Source: Acidobacteriota bacterium
GTDB lineage: Bacteria; Acidobacteriota; Vicinamibacteria; Vicinamibacterales; UBA8438
Assembly (NCBI GenBank): GCA_009838525.1
Contig: VXRJ01000031.1
Span: 1-64,000, forward strand
Direction: 5' to 3'
DNA: 64,000 nt
Position numbers and translations under genes: made by a program. Shown here one piece after another: positions 17,677 through 27,728 of this stretch (position 1 is the first letter of the stretch; every line of letters begins with the position of its first letter). The notes under the pieces are model-generated. The model saw only the letters and a list, made by a program, of their open reading frames with translations. It was not told the origin of the DNA and did no database searches.

Positions 17677-19497
17677 GTGACCGCTCGAACGCCCATTCCG
17701 GCCGCGCTGGCGCTCGCCCTGGTGCTGGCCCTGTCCGCCTGGACGCTTGGCGCGCAGGGAAAGGACCTCGACGCGGAGGCGCGGCGCTGGGTCGACGAGA
17801 CCCTCGCGGCGATGACGCTCGACGAGAAGGTGGGTCAGCTCGTCGTCCCCACGTTCCTGTCGAGCTACACCAGCAGCGACAGCGAGACCTACGACGATCT
17901 GGTTTCGTTGATCCACGAAGAACACGTCGGCGGCATTCACGTCTTCGGGGCACGGACCGCGGTGCCTGACGTCCTCCTCAATCCCACCTACGCCCGGACC
18001 GCGCTCGGCCGGCCGCTCGACGCCGCCTCGCTGCTGAACCGGCTGCAGGCGATTGCGCCGCTGCCGCTCCTGGTGAGCGCCGATTTCGAGACGGGCGCCG
18101 GCTTTCGCCTGGAGGGCGCCACTAACTTCCCGAGCGCGATGGCGTTCGGCGCCGCTGGAGACCCACAGCTCGCGCGCGAGGCGGGGCGGATCACCGCCGT
18201 GGAGTCGCGCGCCATCGGCGTGCACGTCAACTTCGCACCGGTGGTCGACGTCAACAACAACCCGCGCAACCCGGTCATCAACATCCGGTCGTTCGGAGAG
18301 GATCCGGACACGATTTCCGAACTCGCCGCGGCCTACATCGAGGGACTGGCCGACGGCGGCATGATCGCCACCATCAAGCACTTTCCCGGCCACGGCGACA
18401 CCGACATCGACTCGCACCGCGCCCTGCCCGTTCTCCGCCATCCGCGCGCCCGGCTCGACGCGGTGGAACTGCCTCCCTTCCGGGCCGGCATCGCGGCGGG
18501 AGCCGGCGCGGTGATGACCGGACACATGGCCCTCCCCGCCATCCACCCGGACGAGACGACGCCGGCCACGCTCAGCCGGCCGATCGTCACCGGTCTGCTG
18601 CGCGACGAGATCGGTTTCGACGGGCTGGTGTTCACCGACTCGATGCGGATGCGGGGGATCACGCGGATGGCGGCGACGGAGGAGGCAGCCGGGGGCGCGG
18701 TCGCGGCGGGCCATGACCTCGTCCTGCATGCCCCGGACGACCGCGCGGCGGTGGCTGGCGTGCGTGCCGCGGTCGACAACGGCCGGGTCAGCCCCGCCGC
18801 CCTCGATCGTTCCGTCCGCCGCATCCTGGAAGCGAAGGCGCGCCTTGGCCTGCACCGCTGGCGGCGGGTCGAGCTCGATACGCTGCCCGTCGTCGTCGGC
18901 ACCCGCGCGCACCGGGCGGTCGCCCGCGAGGTGAGCGAACGGTCGATCACGCTGATCCGCGACACCGGGAACGACGTCCCGCTCCGCACGTCGCGCGACG
19001 GTTCGCTTCTCTACCTGTCGGTTCTCGATCGCGCCTCCGGCTGGGGCATCGGCGCCCCGAGCCGCATCGTCGTTCCGGAGCTGCGCGACCGCTGGGACGA
19101 GGTGACCGCAGTCGAGTTGTCCGATCAATCGACGCCAGCCGACGCCGAGCTTGTCCGGCGCATGGCCGAGCGGTTCGACGCGGTGGTCGCCGGCATCTTC
19201 GTCCGATCGTCTTCGTTCAACGACGAGCTGGATCTGGCGACGCACGTCATCGCGCTGATGGAGGAAGTGGCCGAGGAAGCTGCCCGGCGCGGGCAACCGT
19301 TCGTCGCCCTCTTCTTCGGTAATCCCTACCCGGCCGCGGCACTGCCGGCTCTTCCCGCCGTCCTCCTGACCTACGACTACCGCGGCCTCTCCGAAGAAAC
19401 CGCGGTCCGCGCCCTCGCCGGCGAGATCCCGATTCGCGGGCGTCTGCCGGTCACCCTCGCCGACGACCTCCCGCGCGGCCACGGCCTCACGCGGTAG
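17677..19497 (+). CDS. Exported glycoside hydrolase family 3 (NagZ/beta-glucosidase-like)
   Basis: About 606 residues from GTG 17677. A signal-peptide-like N-terminus (ALALALVLALSAWTLGAQ) suggests export. The catalytic barrel has ADFETGAGFR, NFAPVVDVNNNPRNPV, the signature KHFPGHGDTDIDSHRALP (His/Asp dyad as in NagZ) and FTDSMRMRGI with the nucleophile Asp. Residues about 410-606 form a C-terminal domain ending LPVTLADDLPRG, so it is longer than the single-domain NagZ of enterics and closer to two-domain beta-N-acetylhexosaminidases. The likely role is release of terminal beta-linked GlcNAc or glucose, perhaps from cell-wall fragments. It is divergent from mog. Confidence 0.87.
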   Translation: MTARTPIPAALALALVLALSAWTLGAQGKDLDAEARRWVDETLAAMTLDEKVGQLVVPTFLSSYTSSDSETYDDLVSLIHEEHVGGIHVFGARTAVPDVLLNPTYARTALGRPLDAASLLNRLQAIAPLPLLVSADFETGAGFRLEGATNFPSAMAFGAAGDPQLAREAGRITAVESRAIGVHVNFAPVVDVNNNPRNPVINIRSFGEDPDTISELAAAYIEGLADGGMIATIKHFPGHGDTDIDSHRALPVLRHPRARLDAVELPPFRAGIAAGAGAVMTGHMALPAIHPDETTPATLSRPIVTGLLRDEIGFDGLVFTDSMRMRGITRMAATEEAAGGAVAAGHDLVLHAPDDRAAVAGVRAAVDNGRVSPAALDRSVRRILEAKARLGLHRWRRVELDTLPVVVGTRAHRAVAREVSERSITLIRDTGNDVPLRTSRDGSLLYLSVLDRASGWGIGAPSRIVVPELRDRWDEVTAVELSDQSTPADAELVRRMAERFDAVVAGIFVRSSSFNDELDLATHVIALMEEVAEEAARRGQPFVALFFGNPYPAAALPALPAVLLTYDYRGLSEETAVRALAGEIPIRGRLPVTLADDLPRGHGLTR

Positions 19498-19542
19498 CGG
19501 GGCGTCGCGAGTGAAGTGCCGGCCGGGCGCTGGAGGCCGGTC

Positions 19543-20529
19543 ATGAGCGATTCGCCGTCTCTGAATACCAAGGCGATTCTGCTACTGACGGCGCCGCTGA
19601 TTGTCGGCCGGAAACGGCAGGCCTCCGTCAAGCCTCTCGCCATCGGCGAGTACAGCCGCCTGGCGCGCCGGCTGCGCGAACTGAGACGCGAGCCGGCTGA
19701 CCTGTTGCGCGACGGAGCACGGACAGTGCTGGAGGAGTGCCGACTCGACCTGGAGCTGGAACGGATCCACCGTTTGCTTGATCGGGGCTTCCTCCTCAGT
19801 CAGGCGCTGGAGCGCTGGCGTGCGCGTGCACTCTGGGTGACTAGCCGCGCGGACCCGGAGTACCCACGACTGCTGAAGAAGCGCTTGCGCGACCAGGCGC
19901 CGCCACTGCTGTATGGCTGCGGCAATCGGGAGAGCTTGGTAGCGGGCGGGCTGGCCGTCGTCGGCTCCCGCAAGGTGGACGACACCCTGGTTGACTATGC
20001 CGAGGGTGTCGGGCGTCTCGCTGCGCGGGCAGGACGCGTGTTGGTGTCGGGCGGGGCGCGCGGCATCGACCTGGCTTCAATGCGGGGCGCCCTGGATGCT
20101 GGCGGGACCGTGGCCGGCGTGCTGGCCGACAGTCTTGAGCGGACCGCCATGCGACGCGAGCACCGTAACGCGTTGATGGACGGCCGGCTGGTCCTGGTCA
20201 GCCCGTACGATCCCGCTGCCGGCTTTCTTGTCGGGCACGCGATGCAGCGCAACAAGCTCATCTACGCGCTGGCGGACGCCGCCCTGGTCGTTAGCGCGGG
20301 TTTCGAGAAGGGCGGGACCTGGGCCGGTGCGATTGAGCAACTGGACCGGTATCGCTTGGTTCCGGTCTATGTCCGTGCCACCGGTGAATTGGGAAGGGGC
20401 TTGGAGGCCTTGCTGGAGCGTGGTGCACATCCCTGGCCGAGTCCCGATGATCCCGCGACCCTCGCCTCACTTCTGAGCACTCCACCCACTGACGACGCGG
20501 GCGTGATGGCCGACGTGACGCTTTTCTGA
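19543..20529 (+). CDS. DprA/Smf-like Rossmann protein beside a type III R-M operon
   Basis: About 328 residues. An N-terminal helical part (about 1-115) is followed by a DprA-like Rossmann domain: [38 protein letters not shown], and [20 protein letters not shown] followed by [12 protein letters not shown]. Housekeeping DprA loads RecA on incoming DNA. This version lacks the usual SE-x-P motif, the winged C-terminal domain and the PG end motif, and has the KGGTWAG variant seen in DprA-like proteins of accessory regions. It is convergent with the restriction subunit gene (67 bp apart), so the association is positional, not operonic. The in-frame ATG at 19516 is a less likely start. Confidence 0.75.
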   Translation: MSDSPSLNTKAILLLTAPLIVGRKRQASVKPLAIGEYSRLARRLRELRREPADLLRDGARTVLEECRLDLELERIHRLLDRGFLLSQALERWRARALWVTSRADPEYPRLLKKRLRDQAPPLLYGCGNRESLVAGGLAVVGSRKVDDTLVDYAEGVGRLAARAGRVLVSGGARGIDLASMRGALDAGGTVAGVLADSLERTAMRREHRNALMDGRLVLVSPYDPAAGFLVGHAMQRNKLIYALADAALVVSAGFEKGGTWAGAIEQLDRYRLVPVYVRATGELGRGLEALLERGAHPWPSPDDPATLASLLSTPPTDDAGVMADVTLF

Positions 20530-20596
20530 CGGGTGCCGGGCACCACCACGGACCGAAGCAGGCTGCATGAGCGCGGCCACGTGCCACCATTGAAAA

Positions 20597-23137
20597 CTAC
20601 TCCGCAAACATTGCGTTGAGTCGCTTTTCCCATTCCTCTTCGTCGACTATCTCGAAGCGCATCTTGACCCTGCTCATCGCCGGAACGAACTCGGCCCAGT
20701 CCGCCTTGCGGGCATGTTCGGAGCAGATGTCGAACACAGACCGCTTGTAGGCAGTGTCCGCCGCCTGCTTGAGGTGGATGCCCTTGGTCTCGATGACGAA
20801 GACCCGATGGAAGGCGTCGTCGACATCGGGCTCGTCCGGCCGCAGCGTAGCGAGGAAATCGGCGTAGATGCGTCCCCGCTTCCAGCCCTGCACGAAGTAG
20901 TCGTGGCGCGGGCGGTTTCTGTACCAGAAGAACAATCGTTCCTGTTGATCCAGGTACGTTGCAACCTTGTGCTCCAGCTCGTTCAGGTCACCCTCCACCA
21001 TTCGCTCCAACAAATCGCGCTGATACGGACTGCCGTCGGTGCGGTTCACCTGCTTCGCATCGACAGGCTGCTGGACGGCGCGTGGAAGACGGTTGAAACC
21101 CAGGTCGCGGGTAACGACAACGAACCGCATCGTCCCGTCATCGAGTAGCCCCTTGAACACGCCCCGCGCCAATCGATCGCGTTCGCCCACCAGGTGCTTG
21201 TGCAGTTCGTCGAGCACAAACACGTAGCTTCCCACCACCTGCTCGCGGGGATACTTCTCGATCAGCGCATCGAACGTGCGCCGAATCAGCTCGTAACCTC
21301 GCCACGGATTGGGCATGACGTCCAACAGGTGACTGGCGGCGAAGGCATAGTCCGCGGTGGGCTCCCCGCCGGCGGGCGTCCACCCCGCCGCGGGAGCCGT
21401 ATCGGCGGTCAGCGGCACGGTTCCGAGGCCGGCGCGCAACTCCGTATCGCGCCGGATCTCGTCGCCCAGCGGAAGATCCAACAGCCCCTGGAGGTTCACG
21501 TCGTCCCATCGCGTGCGCGACAAGATATCGGCCTCGTAGTGCACGAGGCGCCATTCCTTCCCGTCCTTGACCATGAACGCGGGCAGTACAAGGTCCTCTG
21601 TCGCCTTGCGGTACCGTTCGCGCTGGCGGACGGTGCGTTCGTTCGCCTCCAAGGGTCCGTCGGCCGCCTGCACGACCCGGCCCTGAAGGTCGCCCAACCC
21701 CTCCAGTCCGAAGCCCCGCCGGACTTCCTTCAACAACTCGTTCCCGCGGCGCTGGAAGCAGAAGACGTAGCTCTCGTCCAGCCACGCGACACGCGTCTTC
21801 TTCGCGCGCGGCTGCCGGAGAATCCGGCCGACAAGCTGCGTTAGCGCGCTCTTCGAGCCGGGATTCGTCAGGATGGTCAGCACGTAGGCGAAGGCGCAGT
21901 CCCAGCCCTCCTGCAGCGCCTGCTTCGTGATGATGAACCGGATGGGGCAATCGCGCGACATCAGGCCGCCGACCTCGTCCACTTCCTTCAGTTCGTCCTT
22001 CTGGCTCGTCTTGACGGCGACCTGATTCCGGGCGATGTCCGGATGGTGCAGCAGGTACTCCCTGACATCCTCGGCGTGCACGACGCCGGTCCGTCGCTGG
22101 TCGCGGCCCGTGCGTTCGACCTGCACCAGGCAGATGGGTCGGATGTACTCGCCCGTGTCGGCCTCGTACCGCCGGGCTTCCACCTCCAGACGCTGGCGGT
22201 GCTCGATGGACGCCAGCAACGTGTCCTTCCAGCTCGTGCTCGCCAGGTTCCGGATGCGGAGGTCGAGCTTGATCATTTCCTCCTTGTTCAGGTCTTGACC
22301 ACTGATGTTGATCAGGACGTTCGCGCCCGTCGGCGGCGTGGCCGACAATTCAACGATCAGGCACGGATTGAACCCCTCCAGCGTCGCCTTTGCGTTGCGG
22401 CTGTAGGCCTTGTGTCCTTCGTCGAGCACGATCAGGGGGCGCAGCACGCGGAGCGTGTTGCCGAGCGAGGTCTTGACCTGCCGTCCCCAGAAATCACCCT
22501 CCTGTTCGAAGGTGTCGAGATTCGGCGTCCGCTTCAGGAACGCCTGCTGGCCCTGGACGTCATCCTCGGCAGGAAAGAAACGGTCGAAGCCGCCGCTATC
22601 ACGGAACATGCGGAGCTGGGCCTTGGTTTCGCGATTGGCCGACGGCAGCATCAGGAGCAGGATGCAGAGGTTATCCGCCACGTCGCGGGGACTGAAGCCG
22701 CTGGTCTTCTCCAGCACCAGCGTGCGGCCGCCCGACGCCAGATCGACCTGCTGGCGGTACGGATGGCCGCGGTCCTTCAGTGCCCTGAGCGTCTGGTTGT
22801 AGATCTGCGTCGTCGGCACAACCCACAGCACCAACCCGTGCGGGTCCCGTCGATAGTGGACGTTGGCCAGATCGATGATCTTCGTCGCGAGCAGCGTCTT
22901 GCCCCCGCCGGTGGGAATCTTGAGGCAGAACGCCGGCAGCGGCTCGCCGAGGCCGTTCCGCCGAGGAAGATACGGGCGCGCCGGGACGGTCGCCTCCCAG
23001 GCGCGGCTCACCCAGTCGAACGTCGTATCGGGGTCCGCCTCCAGAACCTTCGCCTGTTTCGCGCGCCACTCGGCCAACCGTTGGAGAAACTCGCTGACCG
23101 AGTTCAGCGCGCGCTTCTGGTACTCCTTCAGGATCAT
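20597..23137 (-). CDS. res: Type III restriction enzyme, Res subunit
   Basis: 846 residues. ATP-dependent translocase and endonuclease of a type III restriction-modification system. Motif I is IPTGGGKT (74-81), the Walker B/DEAD-like box is VLDEGHK (LDEGH at 238-242), motif III is ELSATPP, and motif VI is QLVGRILRQPR. A C-terminal PD-(D/E)XK domain has YADFLA and VFVIETKG (ETK 783-785), the nuclease site. All key residues are present, so it looks functional. The start overlaps the mod stop as ATGA (23137/23134), giving tight coupling with the methylase. It is convergent with the DprA-like gene. Confidence 0.93.
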   Translation of the reverse strand: MILKEYQKRALNSVSEFLQRLAEWRAKQAKVLEADPDTTFDWVSRAWEATVPARPYLPRRNGLGEPLPAFCLKIPTGGGKTLLATKIIDLANVHYRRDPHGLVLWVVPTTQIYNQTLRALKDRGHPYRQQVDLASGGRTLVLEKTSGFSPRDVADNLCILLLMLPSANRETKAQLRMFRDSGGFDRFFPAEDDVQGQQAFLKRTPNLDTFEQEGDFWGRQVKTSLGNTLRVLRPLIVLDEGHKAYSRNAKATLEGFNPCLIVELSATPPTGANVLINISGQDLNKEEMIKLDLRIRNLASTSWKDTLLASIEHRQRLEVEARRYEADTGEYIRPICLVQVERTGRDQRRTGVVHAEDVREYLLHHPDIARNQVAVKTSQKDELKEVDEVGGLMSRDCPIRFIITKQALQEGWDCAFAYVLTILTNPGSKSALTQLVGRILRQPRAKKTRVAWLDESYVFCFQRRGNELLKEVRRGFGLEGLGDLQGRVVQAADGPLEANERTVRQRERYRKATEDLVLPAFMVKDGKEWRLVHYEADILSRTRWDDVNLQGLLDLPLGDEIRRDTELRAGLGTVPLTADTAPAAGWTPAGGEPTADYAFAASHLLDVMPNPWRGYELIRRTFDALIEKYPREQVVGSYVFVLDELHKHLVGERDRLARGVFKGLLDDGTMRFVVVTRDLGFNRLPRAVQQPVDAKQVNRTDGSPYQRDLLERMVEGDLNELEHKVATYLDQQERLFFWYRNRPRHDYFVQGWKRGRIYADFLATLRPDEPDVDDAFHRVFVIETKGIHLKQAADTAYKRSVFDICSEHARKADWAEFVPAMSRVKMRFEIVDEEEWEKRLNAMFAE

Positions 23138-24789
23138 GTGGCAGCGCCTTGAGAGCGTCTCTTCGCCGTCTGCGCCACCGTTTCGTACACTTCGAACGGA
23201 AGCTGCTGAAACGTGATGCGGTATTCGTTCAGGAAGTCCTCGTCGAGATACTTCGTCGGAGCGAAGACCAACCGCCGCCGCCCATCTTGGTACGGTGGAA
23301 GTCCGCGGGCGAAGTCGAGCGACAGCGCAAGGTTCTTGAGCTGCTCGACATCCGGTTCGTAGATCAGGAACACGTCGTACAGTCGGCTTCGGCCGATGAA
23401 CCAGCGCTCCTTCTCGATCTGTCCCTCTTCGAATTCCTCACCGGTCGCCGTGAAAAACACATAGGCGGCAAGCGTCTCGTAGGCCGGCAGGGCGGTTGCG
23501 TCCAGCAGGGACTGCTGTCGCATGGGCGCACCGAGCTTGAAATAACTGAATGTGCCGCCCAGCCCGGCCTTGAGGGCGGGGTCCTTTGCACCCGGAACCC
23601 CCTTGACGACGCGCCGCACTCGTTCAGCAGTGATCGAATCCACGTAGCTCTCGCACTCAATCAGCACGAAACGACGATTGCCTCCGTCCTCCTTGTTCTG
23701 AGCCAATACCGCGTGTGCGGTGGTGCCAGAACCGGCGAAGGAGTCGAGTACGATGGAGTCCTTGTCGGTGGCAACCTGAAGAATGCGCCTGATCAAGCTG
23801 GTGGGCTTGACGGTGTTGAACACGTCTTCCGACTTCTCGAAATCCAGCACGGAGACGAGTTCCTTCTTCGCGTCCTGTGTATGGCCCACGTCAGAATGGA
23901 GCCACAGCGTCTGCGGTACAACTCCCTGCTTGACCTCCGACAGGTATCGCTTGAGCCGAGGCATGCTGTCTCCATCCGGCCCCCACCAAATCCGTCCGTC
24001 CGCATCCAGGTCGGTGAATCTATTCGGAGATACCCGGAAGTAGTTCCCGACCGAAGGCCTGAATTTCTTGCCGGAAGGACTCGTGACTTCGTACGTGCCT
24101 TGACTGTAGTAGTTGCGAGCAGTCAGGTCGCTCGACGACCACGGTCCACGCGGGTCGTCGTCGAGGTTCTTGTACCGATCCACCGCTGACTCGCCGCGCT
24201 TCAACAGATTCGGCGCCCAGCGTTCGATGTCTCGCGCGTAGACCAGGATGAAATCGTGATCTTCAGAAAAGTACTTTGCCGTGTTCTTGGGCGAGAAGAT
24301 CTTCTGCCAGACCGCGGTCGCGACGAAGTTCTCTTCACCGAACACTTCGTCCATGAGGGAACGCAGCCGGTGCACCTCGTTGTCGTCGATGGAAATAAAG
24401 ATCGCGCCATCGTCCGAGAGCAATTCGCGCAGCAGCTTCAGGCGGGGCAGCATCATGCAGCACCACTTGTCGTGGCGCGTGAGATCCTCCCGGTCCACGA
24501 CCTTGCCCAGCCATTCGCGCATCATGGGAGAGTTGACGCGGTCGTTGTAGTGCCACTTCTCGTTGCCGGTGTTGTACGGCGGATCGATGTAGATGCACTT
24601 CACGTTGCCGTGATACGTCGGCAGCAGCGCCTTCAACGCGGCCAGGTTGTCCCCCTCGACGATCAGGTTGTCGTGCAGGCTCGCCTTCCGGCTCAGTCCC
24701 TTACCGCGAACCGGCTTCAGCTCGTGGAACGGGACGGCCAGGTGGTGGTTCTCGACGAACGCTCTACCCTTGAATCGCAGTGACGACAT
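23134..24789 (-). CDS. mod: Type III DNA methyltransferase, Mod subunit
   Basis: About 551 residues. Adenine-specific methylase that also recognises the target for Res. Motif IV, IDPPYNTGN, is at residues about 68-76 and precedes the AdoMet-binding motif I, VLDSFAGSGTTAHAV (about 372-386); this beta-class order is typical of type III Mod. The variable middle between them is the expected target-recognition region. ATG 24789 gives MSSLRFKGRA; the frame runs on to 24897 without a good start signal. It is followed directly by res with a 4-bp overlap. The target sequence cannot be predicted from what is visible. Confidence 0.93.
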   Translation of the reverse strand: MSSLRFKGRAFVENHHLAVPFHELKPVRGKGLSRKASLHDNLIVEGDNLAALKALLPTYHGNVKCIYIDPPYNTGNEKWHYNDRVNSPMMREWLGKVVDREDLTRHDKWCCMMLPRLKLLRELLSDDGAIFISIDDNEVHRLRSLMDEVFGEENFVATAVWQKIFSPKNTAKYFSEDHDFILVYARDIERWAPNLLKRGESAVDRYKNLDDDPRGPWSSSDLTARNYYSQGTYEVTSPSGKKFRPSVGNYFRVSPNRFTDLDADGRIWWGPDGDSMPRLKRYLSEVKQGVVPQTLWLHSDVGHTQDAKKELVSVLDFEKSEDVFNTVKPTSLIRRILQVATDKDSIVLDSFAGSGTTAHAVLAQNKEDGGNRRFVLIECESYVDSITAERVRRVVKGVPGAKDPALKAGLGGTFSYFKLGAPMRQQSLLDATALPAYETLAAYVFFTATGEEFEEGQIEKERWFIGRSRLYDVFLIYEPDVEQLKNLALSLDFARGLPPYQDGRRRLVFAPTKYLDEDFLNEYRITFQQLPFEVYETVAQTAKRRSQGAAT

Positions 24790-24981
24790 TGCTGCGGCCC
24801 TCAACAAGTACCGCGACGCCGACGACGCCAAGCGTCGGCGCGCGGACCGTCCTGCACAATCCGTAGCCTCAGCATGGATGTACGCGCCGTGTTCCACTGG
24901 ACTCGCCTGCCTGTCGGCGGCGGGCTGCCAAGTGTCATCAGTGATCCCGCCGGCCTGTCTAGACCGAAGGGTCGGTGCCGG

Positions 24982-27690
24982 CTAACGGCGAGTTGATCGG
25001 GTGGGTAGCGAGCACGAGTTCATGCTAACACGGGCGTTGAGAGCGGCTAACCCGCCGCCGGTGGGCCGCGCGTGCTCGATCCGGGTGACCCGGCCGGCGT
25101 TGCCATCCACCCGGAGCCGGTCGCCGTTCGCGATCGCGCGCATGGCATCCCGCACGTTGACCACCGCCGGCAGCCCGAACTCGCGGGCCACGACGGCGCC
25201 GTGCGACAGGTAGCCGCCGGTCTCCATGACGATCGCGGAGGCGCGCAGGAACAACGGCGTCCAGCCAGGGTCCGTGGAGGGCGCCACCAACACGTCGTTC
25301 CGCCGCATCCGGCTGCCGTCATGGGGCGTGCGCAGCACGCATGCGACGCCCTCGGCCGCACCCGGCGCCGCCGCGATGCCCGGCCATGCGTCGCCGTCCA
25401 GTGTGGGCCTCGGGGCCTCGGGCGACCGGGCGGGCGCACTCAGCCCCGCTGAAGGCGGGTCCCTGATCACGCCGGGAAGCTCCAGTTCCTGTTGGGCGGC
25501 AAGGCTTGCCCGGCGGTCGCCGACCAGGGCGGCCGCGCCGAGCCCGTCCCAGGTTTTCTTCAACCACGCTTCGATCTCGAAGAGGCTGAGGTGAAAGACG
25601 TCGTCCGCGGAGGCGATGCGGCCGGCGGCCTGCATGCGCTGCCCCACCTCGAGCAGAATCTGCCGGTGGAGTGCAACGGCCGCCGCCACCCCCGACTTGG
25701 CGTTCTCGCGCAGCGCGGCGCCCCGTCGGGCGCGAGCCAGTATCCGCCGAGCGATCGGCCGGAGGCAGACATGGACCGTCGCCAGATCCGTTTCCGCCTG
25801 CCGCCGCACGTCGGTCGCGTGCGACCGGAGGTCACGCGATGGCGGATGGTCGAGGTGGAAACGCACCTGCTCGAGCACGTAACGCGGATCATCCGCCCAG
25901 CGGGGGCTGGCCATCTCCACCTCGAAGACCGCCCGGTGACCGTACCGATCCAGGTAGGCCTGCATCGCGACGCGGAACGGGGCATCCGCCGGCAGCTCAC
26001 GCCAGGCGAACGGATCAGGGTCCTTCAGGGCGGCCAGCGCGGCCGAGTCTCCGGCGGCGCTCTCTGCGAGCTCGCTCACGCTATACCCATGCTCCGCACT
26101 GGCGACGTCACCCGACGCCGCCAGGAGACGGGTAACGAGCGGCCTTACTTCATGGCGGGAGGCCAGTCCGAGGACGTCCTCCATCAGCTTCACCCAACCC
26201 CCATAGTAGGAAGCGGCGAGCTGCACGACCGGTTGATACGTGACACCCAGCGACTGCAGATCCCGGAAGCGGGCCCCAAGCGCGTCGTCGCTCAGGGTCG
26301 AGAGATCCGCCGAGCGGCTCTCCCGGGCTCGTGCGATCATCGCGTCGATCTGCGGGGGGGCGTCCCGTTCGAACCGCAAGAGGCGGCGCGCCATCCGCAG
26401 CCGGCGCCACACGCGGGCGAGGCCGGCCCGGCCGAGGAGCGGGTGCCCCTTCGGCACCGGGATCTCCGGCTGGAAACCGCCCAGGGCGCGGTTCGTGTCG
26501 GCCGGCGCAATGCCAACCGAGTCGTAGAAGCTCCATTGCAGGCTGTCGAGATCAAAATAGGGGCGCCCGCCGAACCGGCGCAGCACCTGCATGCCACGTG
26601 GCAGCGGGTACTGGACGGCCTGGGCCGACGCGTACACGATCGCTTGCGCGGTCGGGTCCAGCAACGACCAGGTCGCCATCGTCAGGGGCCGGGGAAGCGA
26701 GTCGCGAATGTTGGCATCCGACCAGGTCGTCGTCCCGGTGGGAACGCCGGGGAAGGTCCAGCGGGGCAGCCGGGTGACTGGCCGGGACTGGAGCATCCAG
26801 AACGTCCGGCCGTCGTAGGCCCACTCCACGTCCTGCGGCGTGTCCCCGTCGCCGAGGGCCCAGTGGACCCGTACGATGTCGCCGGCGAGCGCTTCTATCT
26901 CCCGGCGGTCGAGGATGGGAGCGCCGCCCGTCTCGTCCAGCCGGGCGATCTCGGTGTCCGGACCGGACCGGCGAACCGCGTACCGTTGCGGCGCGACAGC
27001 TCCCTGGACGACGGCGTCGCCCAGGCCCGCCGCCAGCTCGACGGTCACGACCTGCCGCTCGCCGGTGACCGGCTCGCACGAAAAGGCAACGCCGGCCGCC
27101 CGCGGGCCGTCGTGGGGATCGCCCACCATCTTGCAGATCACCACCGCGCACGGGGTGGCGTCGTCGGCCACGCCCATGCGCCGCCGATAGGCGACGGCAT
27201 GCGGGGTCCATAGCGAGGCGAAGCAGCGCGACACGGCCGCACACACCGCGTCGAGCCCGGTCACGCCGAGGTAGCTCTCGTGGACGCCGGCGAACGCCGT
27301 ATCGGCGCCGTCCTCCGCGACGGCGGACGAACGGACAGCGACCGGCCGATCCTCCAGGCCGGCCTGACGCAGGAACCGGCCCACCGCCGCGCGCGTGACC
27401 GAGGGAAGGCCCTCGCGGATGACGCGGTCGCGGAGTGCGGCAAGACGCGCCTGAACCTCTTCGTCGCCGATTTCGTCCGGGGTCACCGTCGTCAGCGGCA
27501 GCACCAGCGCAGCCACGTCCGGCGCCCGGAACAGGTCAGCGTAGACCGAAGCGGCCACAACGCCGCCGGACGGCACAGCAAAGCCGTACCGCGCGAGTCG
27601 GGCAAGGTTCCAGCCCTTCCCACCGACCACCGGAGCGCCAGCCGCGAAGGCCTGGGCCCAGGTCAGCGCCGGGTCGTCCTGACGACCCAC
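24982..27690 (-). CDS. PEP-synthase/rifampicin-phosphotransferase-like enzyme
   Basis: 902 residues from a GTG start. Residues about 1-330 are a PPDK-type ATP-grasp domain (VVGGKGWNLARLARYGF, RPVAVRSSAVAEDG, DVEWAYDG and LQSRPVTR). The middle, about 340-760, is a large helical domain beginning TTWSDANIRDSLPRPLT. The C-terminus is the swivelling phospho-His domain with ETGGYLSHGAVVAREFGL, catalytic His about 830. The order ATP-binding, central and His domains, together with the length, matches rifampicin phosphotransferase (Rph) and related enzymes better than true PEP synthase, which has its PEP-binding barrel at the C-terminus. The substrate is unknown; rifamycin or another small molecule is possible. 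It is a stand-alone gene downstream of DUF1499. Confidence 0.8.
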   Translation of the reverse strand: MGRQDDPALTWAQAFAAGAPVVGGKGWNLARLARYGFAVPSGGVVAASVYADLFRAPDVAALVLPLTTVTPDEIGDEEVQARLAALRDRVIREGLPSVTRAAVGRFLRQAGLEDRPVAVRSSAVAEDGADTAFAGVHESYLGVTGLDAVCAAVSRCFASLWTPHAVAYRRRMGVADDATPCAVVICKMVGDPHDGPRAAGVAFSCEPVTGERQVVTVELAAGLGDAVVQGAVAPQRYAVRRSGPDTEIARLDETGGAPILDRREIEALAGDIVRVHWALGDGDTPQDVEWAYDGRTFWMLQSRPVTRLPRWTFPGVPTGTTTWSDANIRDSLPRPLTMATWSLLDPTAQAIVYASAQAVQYPLPRGMQVLRRFGGRPYFDLDSLQWSFYDSVGIAPADTNRALGGFQPEIPVPKGHPLLGRAGLARVWRRLRMARRLLRFERDAPPQIDAMIARARESRSADLSTLSDDALGARFRDLQSLGVTYQPVVQLAASYYGGWVKLMEDVLGLASRHEVRPLVTRLLAASGDVASAEHGYSVSELAESAAGDSAALAALKDPDPFAWRELPADAPFRVAMQAYLDRYGHRAVFEVEMASPRWADDPRYVLEQVRFHLDHPPSRDLRSHATDVRRQAETDLATVHVCLRPIARRILARARRGAALRENAKSGVAAAVALHRQILLEVGQRMQAAGRIASADDVFHLSLFEIEAWLKKTWDGLGAAALVGDRRASLAAQQELELPGVIRDPPSAGLSAPARSPEAPRPTLDGDAWPGIAAAPGAAEGVACVLRTPHDGSRMRRNDVLVAPSTDPGWTPLFLRASAIVMETGGYLSHGAVVAREFGLPAVVNVRDAMRAIANGDRLRVDGNAGRVTRIEHARPTGGGLAALNARVSMNSCSLPTRSTRR

Positions 27691-27728
27691 TCGATGGGTG
27701 CCCCGCTGTCCTCTATCGGCAGCGGCGC

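Noticed and set aside
15874-19482. A single minus-strand open frame of 1202 codons
   Set aside because: Only its last third is MoeA. The upstream part is Arg/Gly/His-rich and lies antisense to the GH3 gene and across mog, which read far better as proteins.
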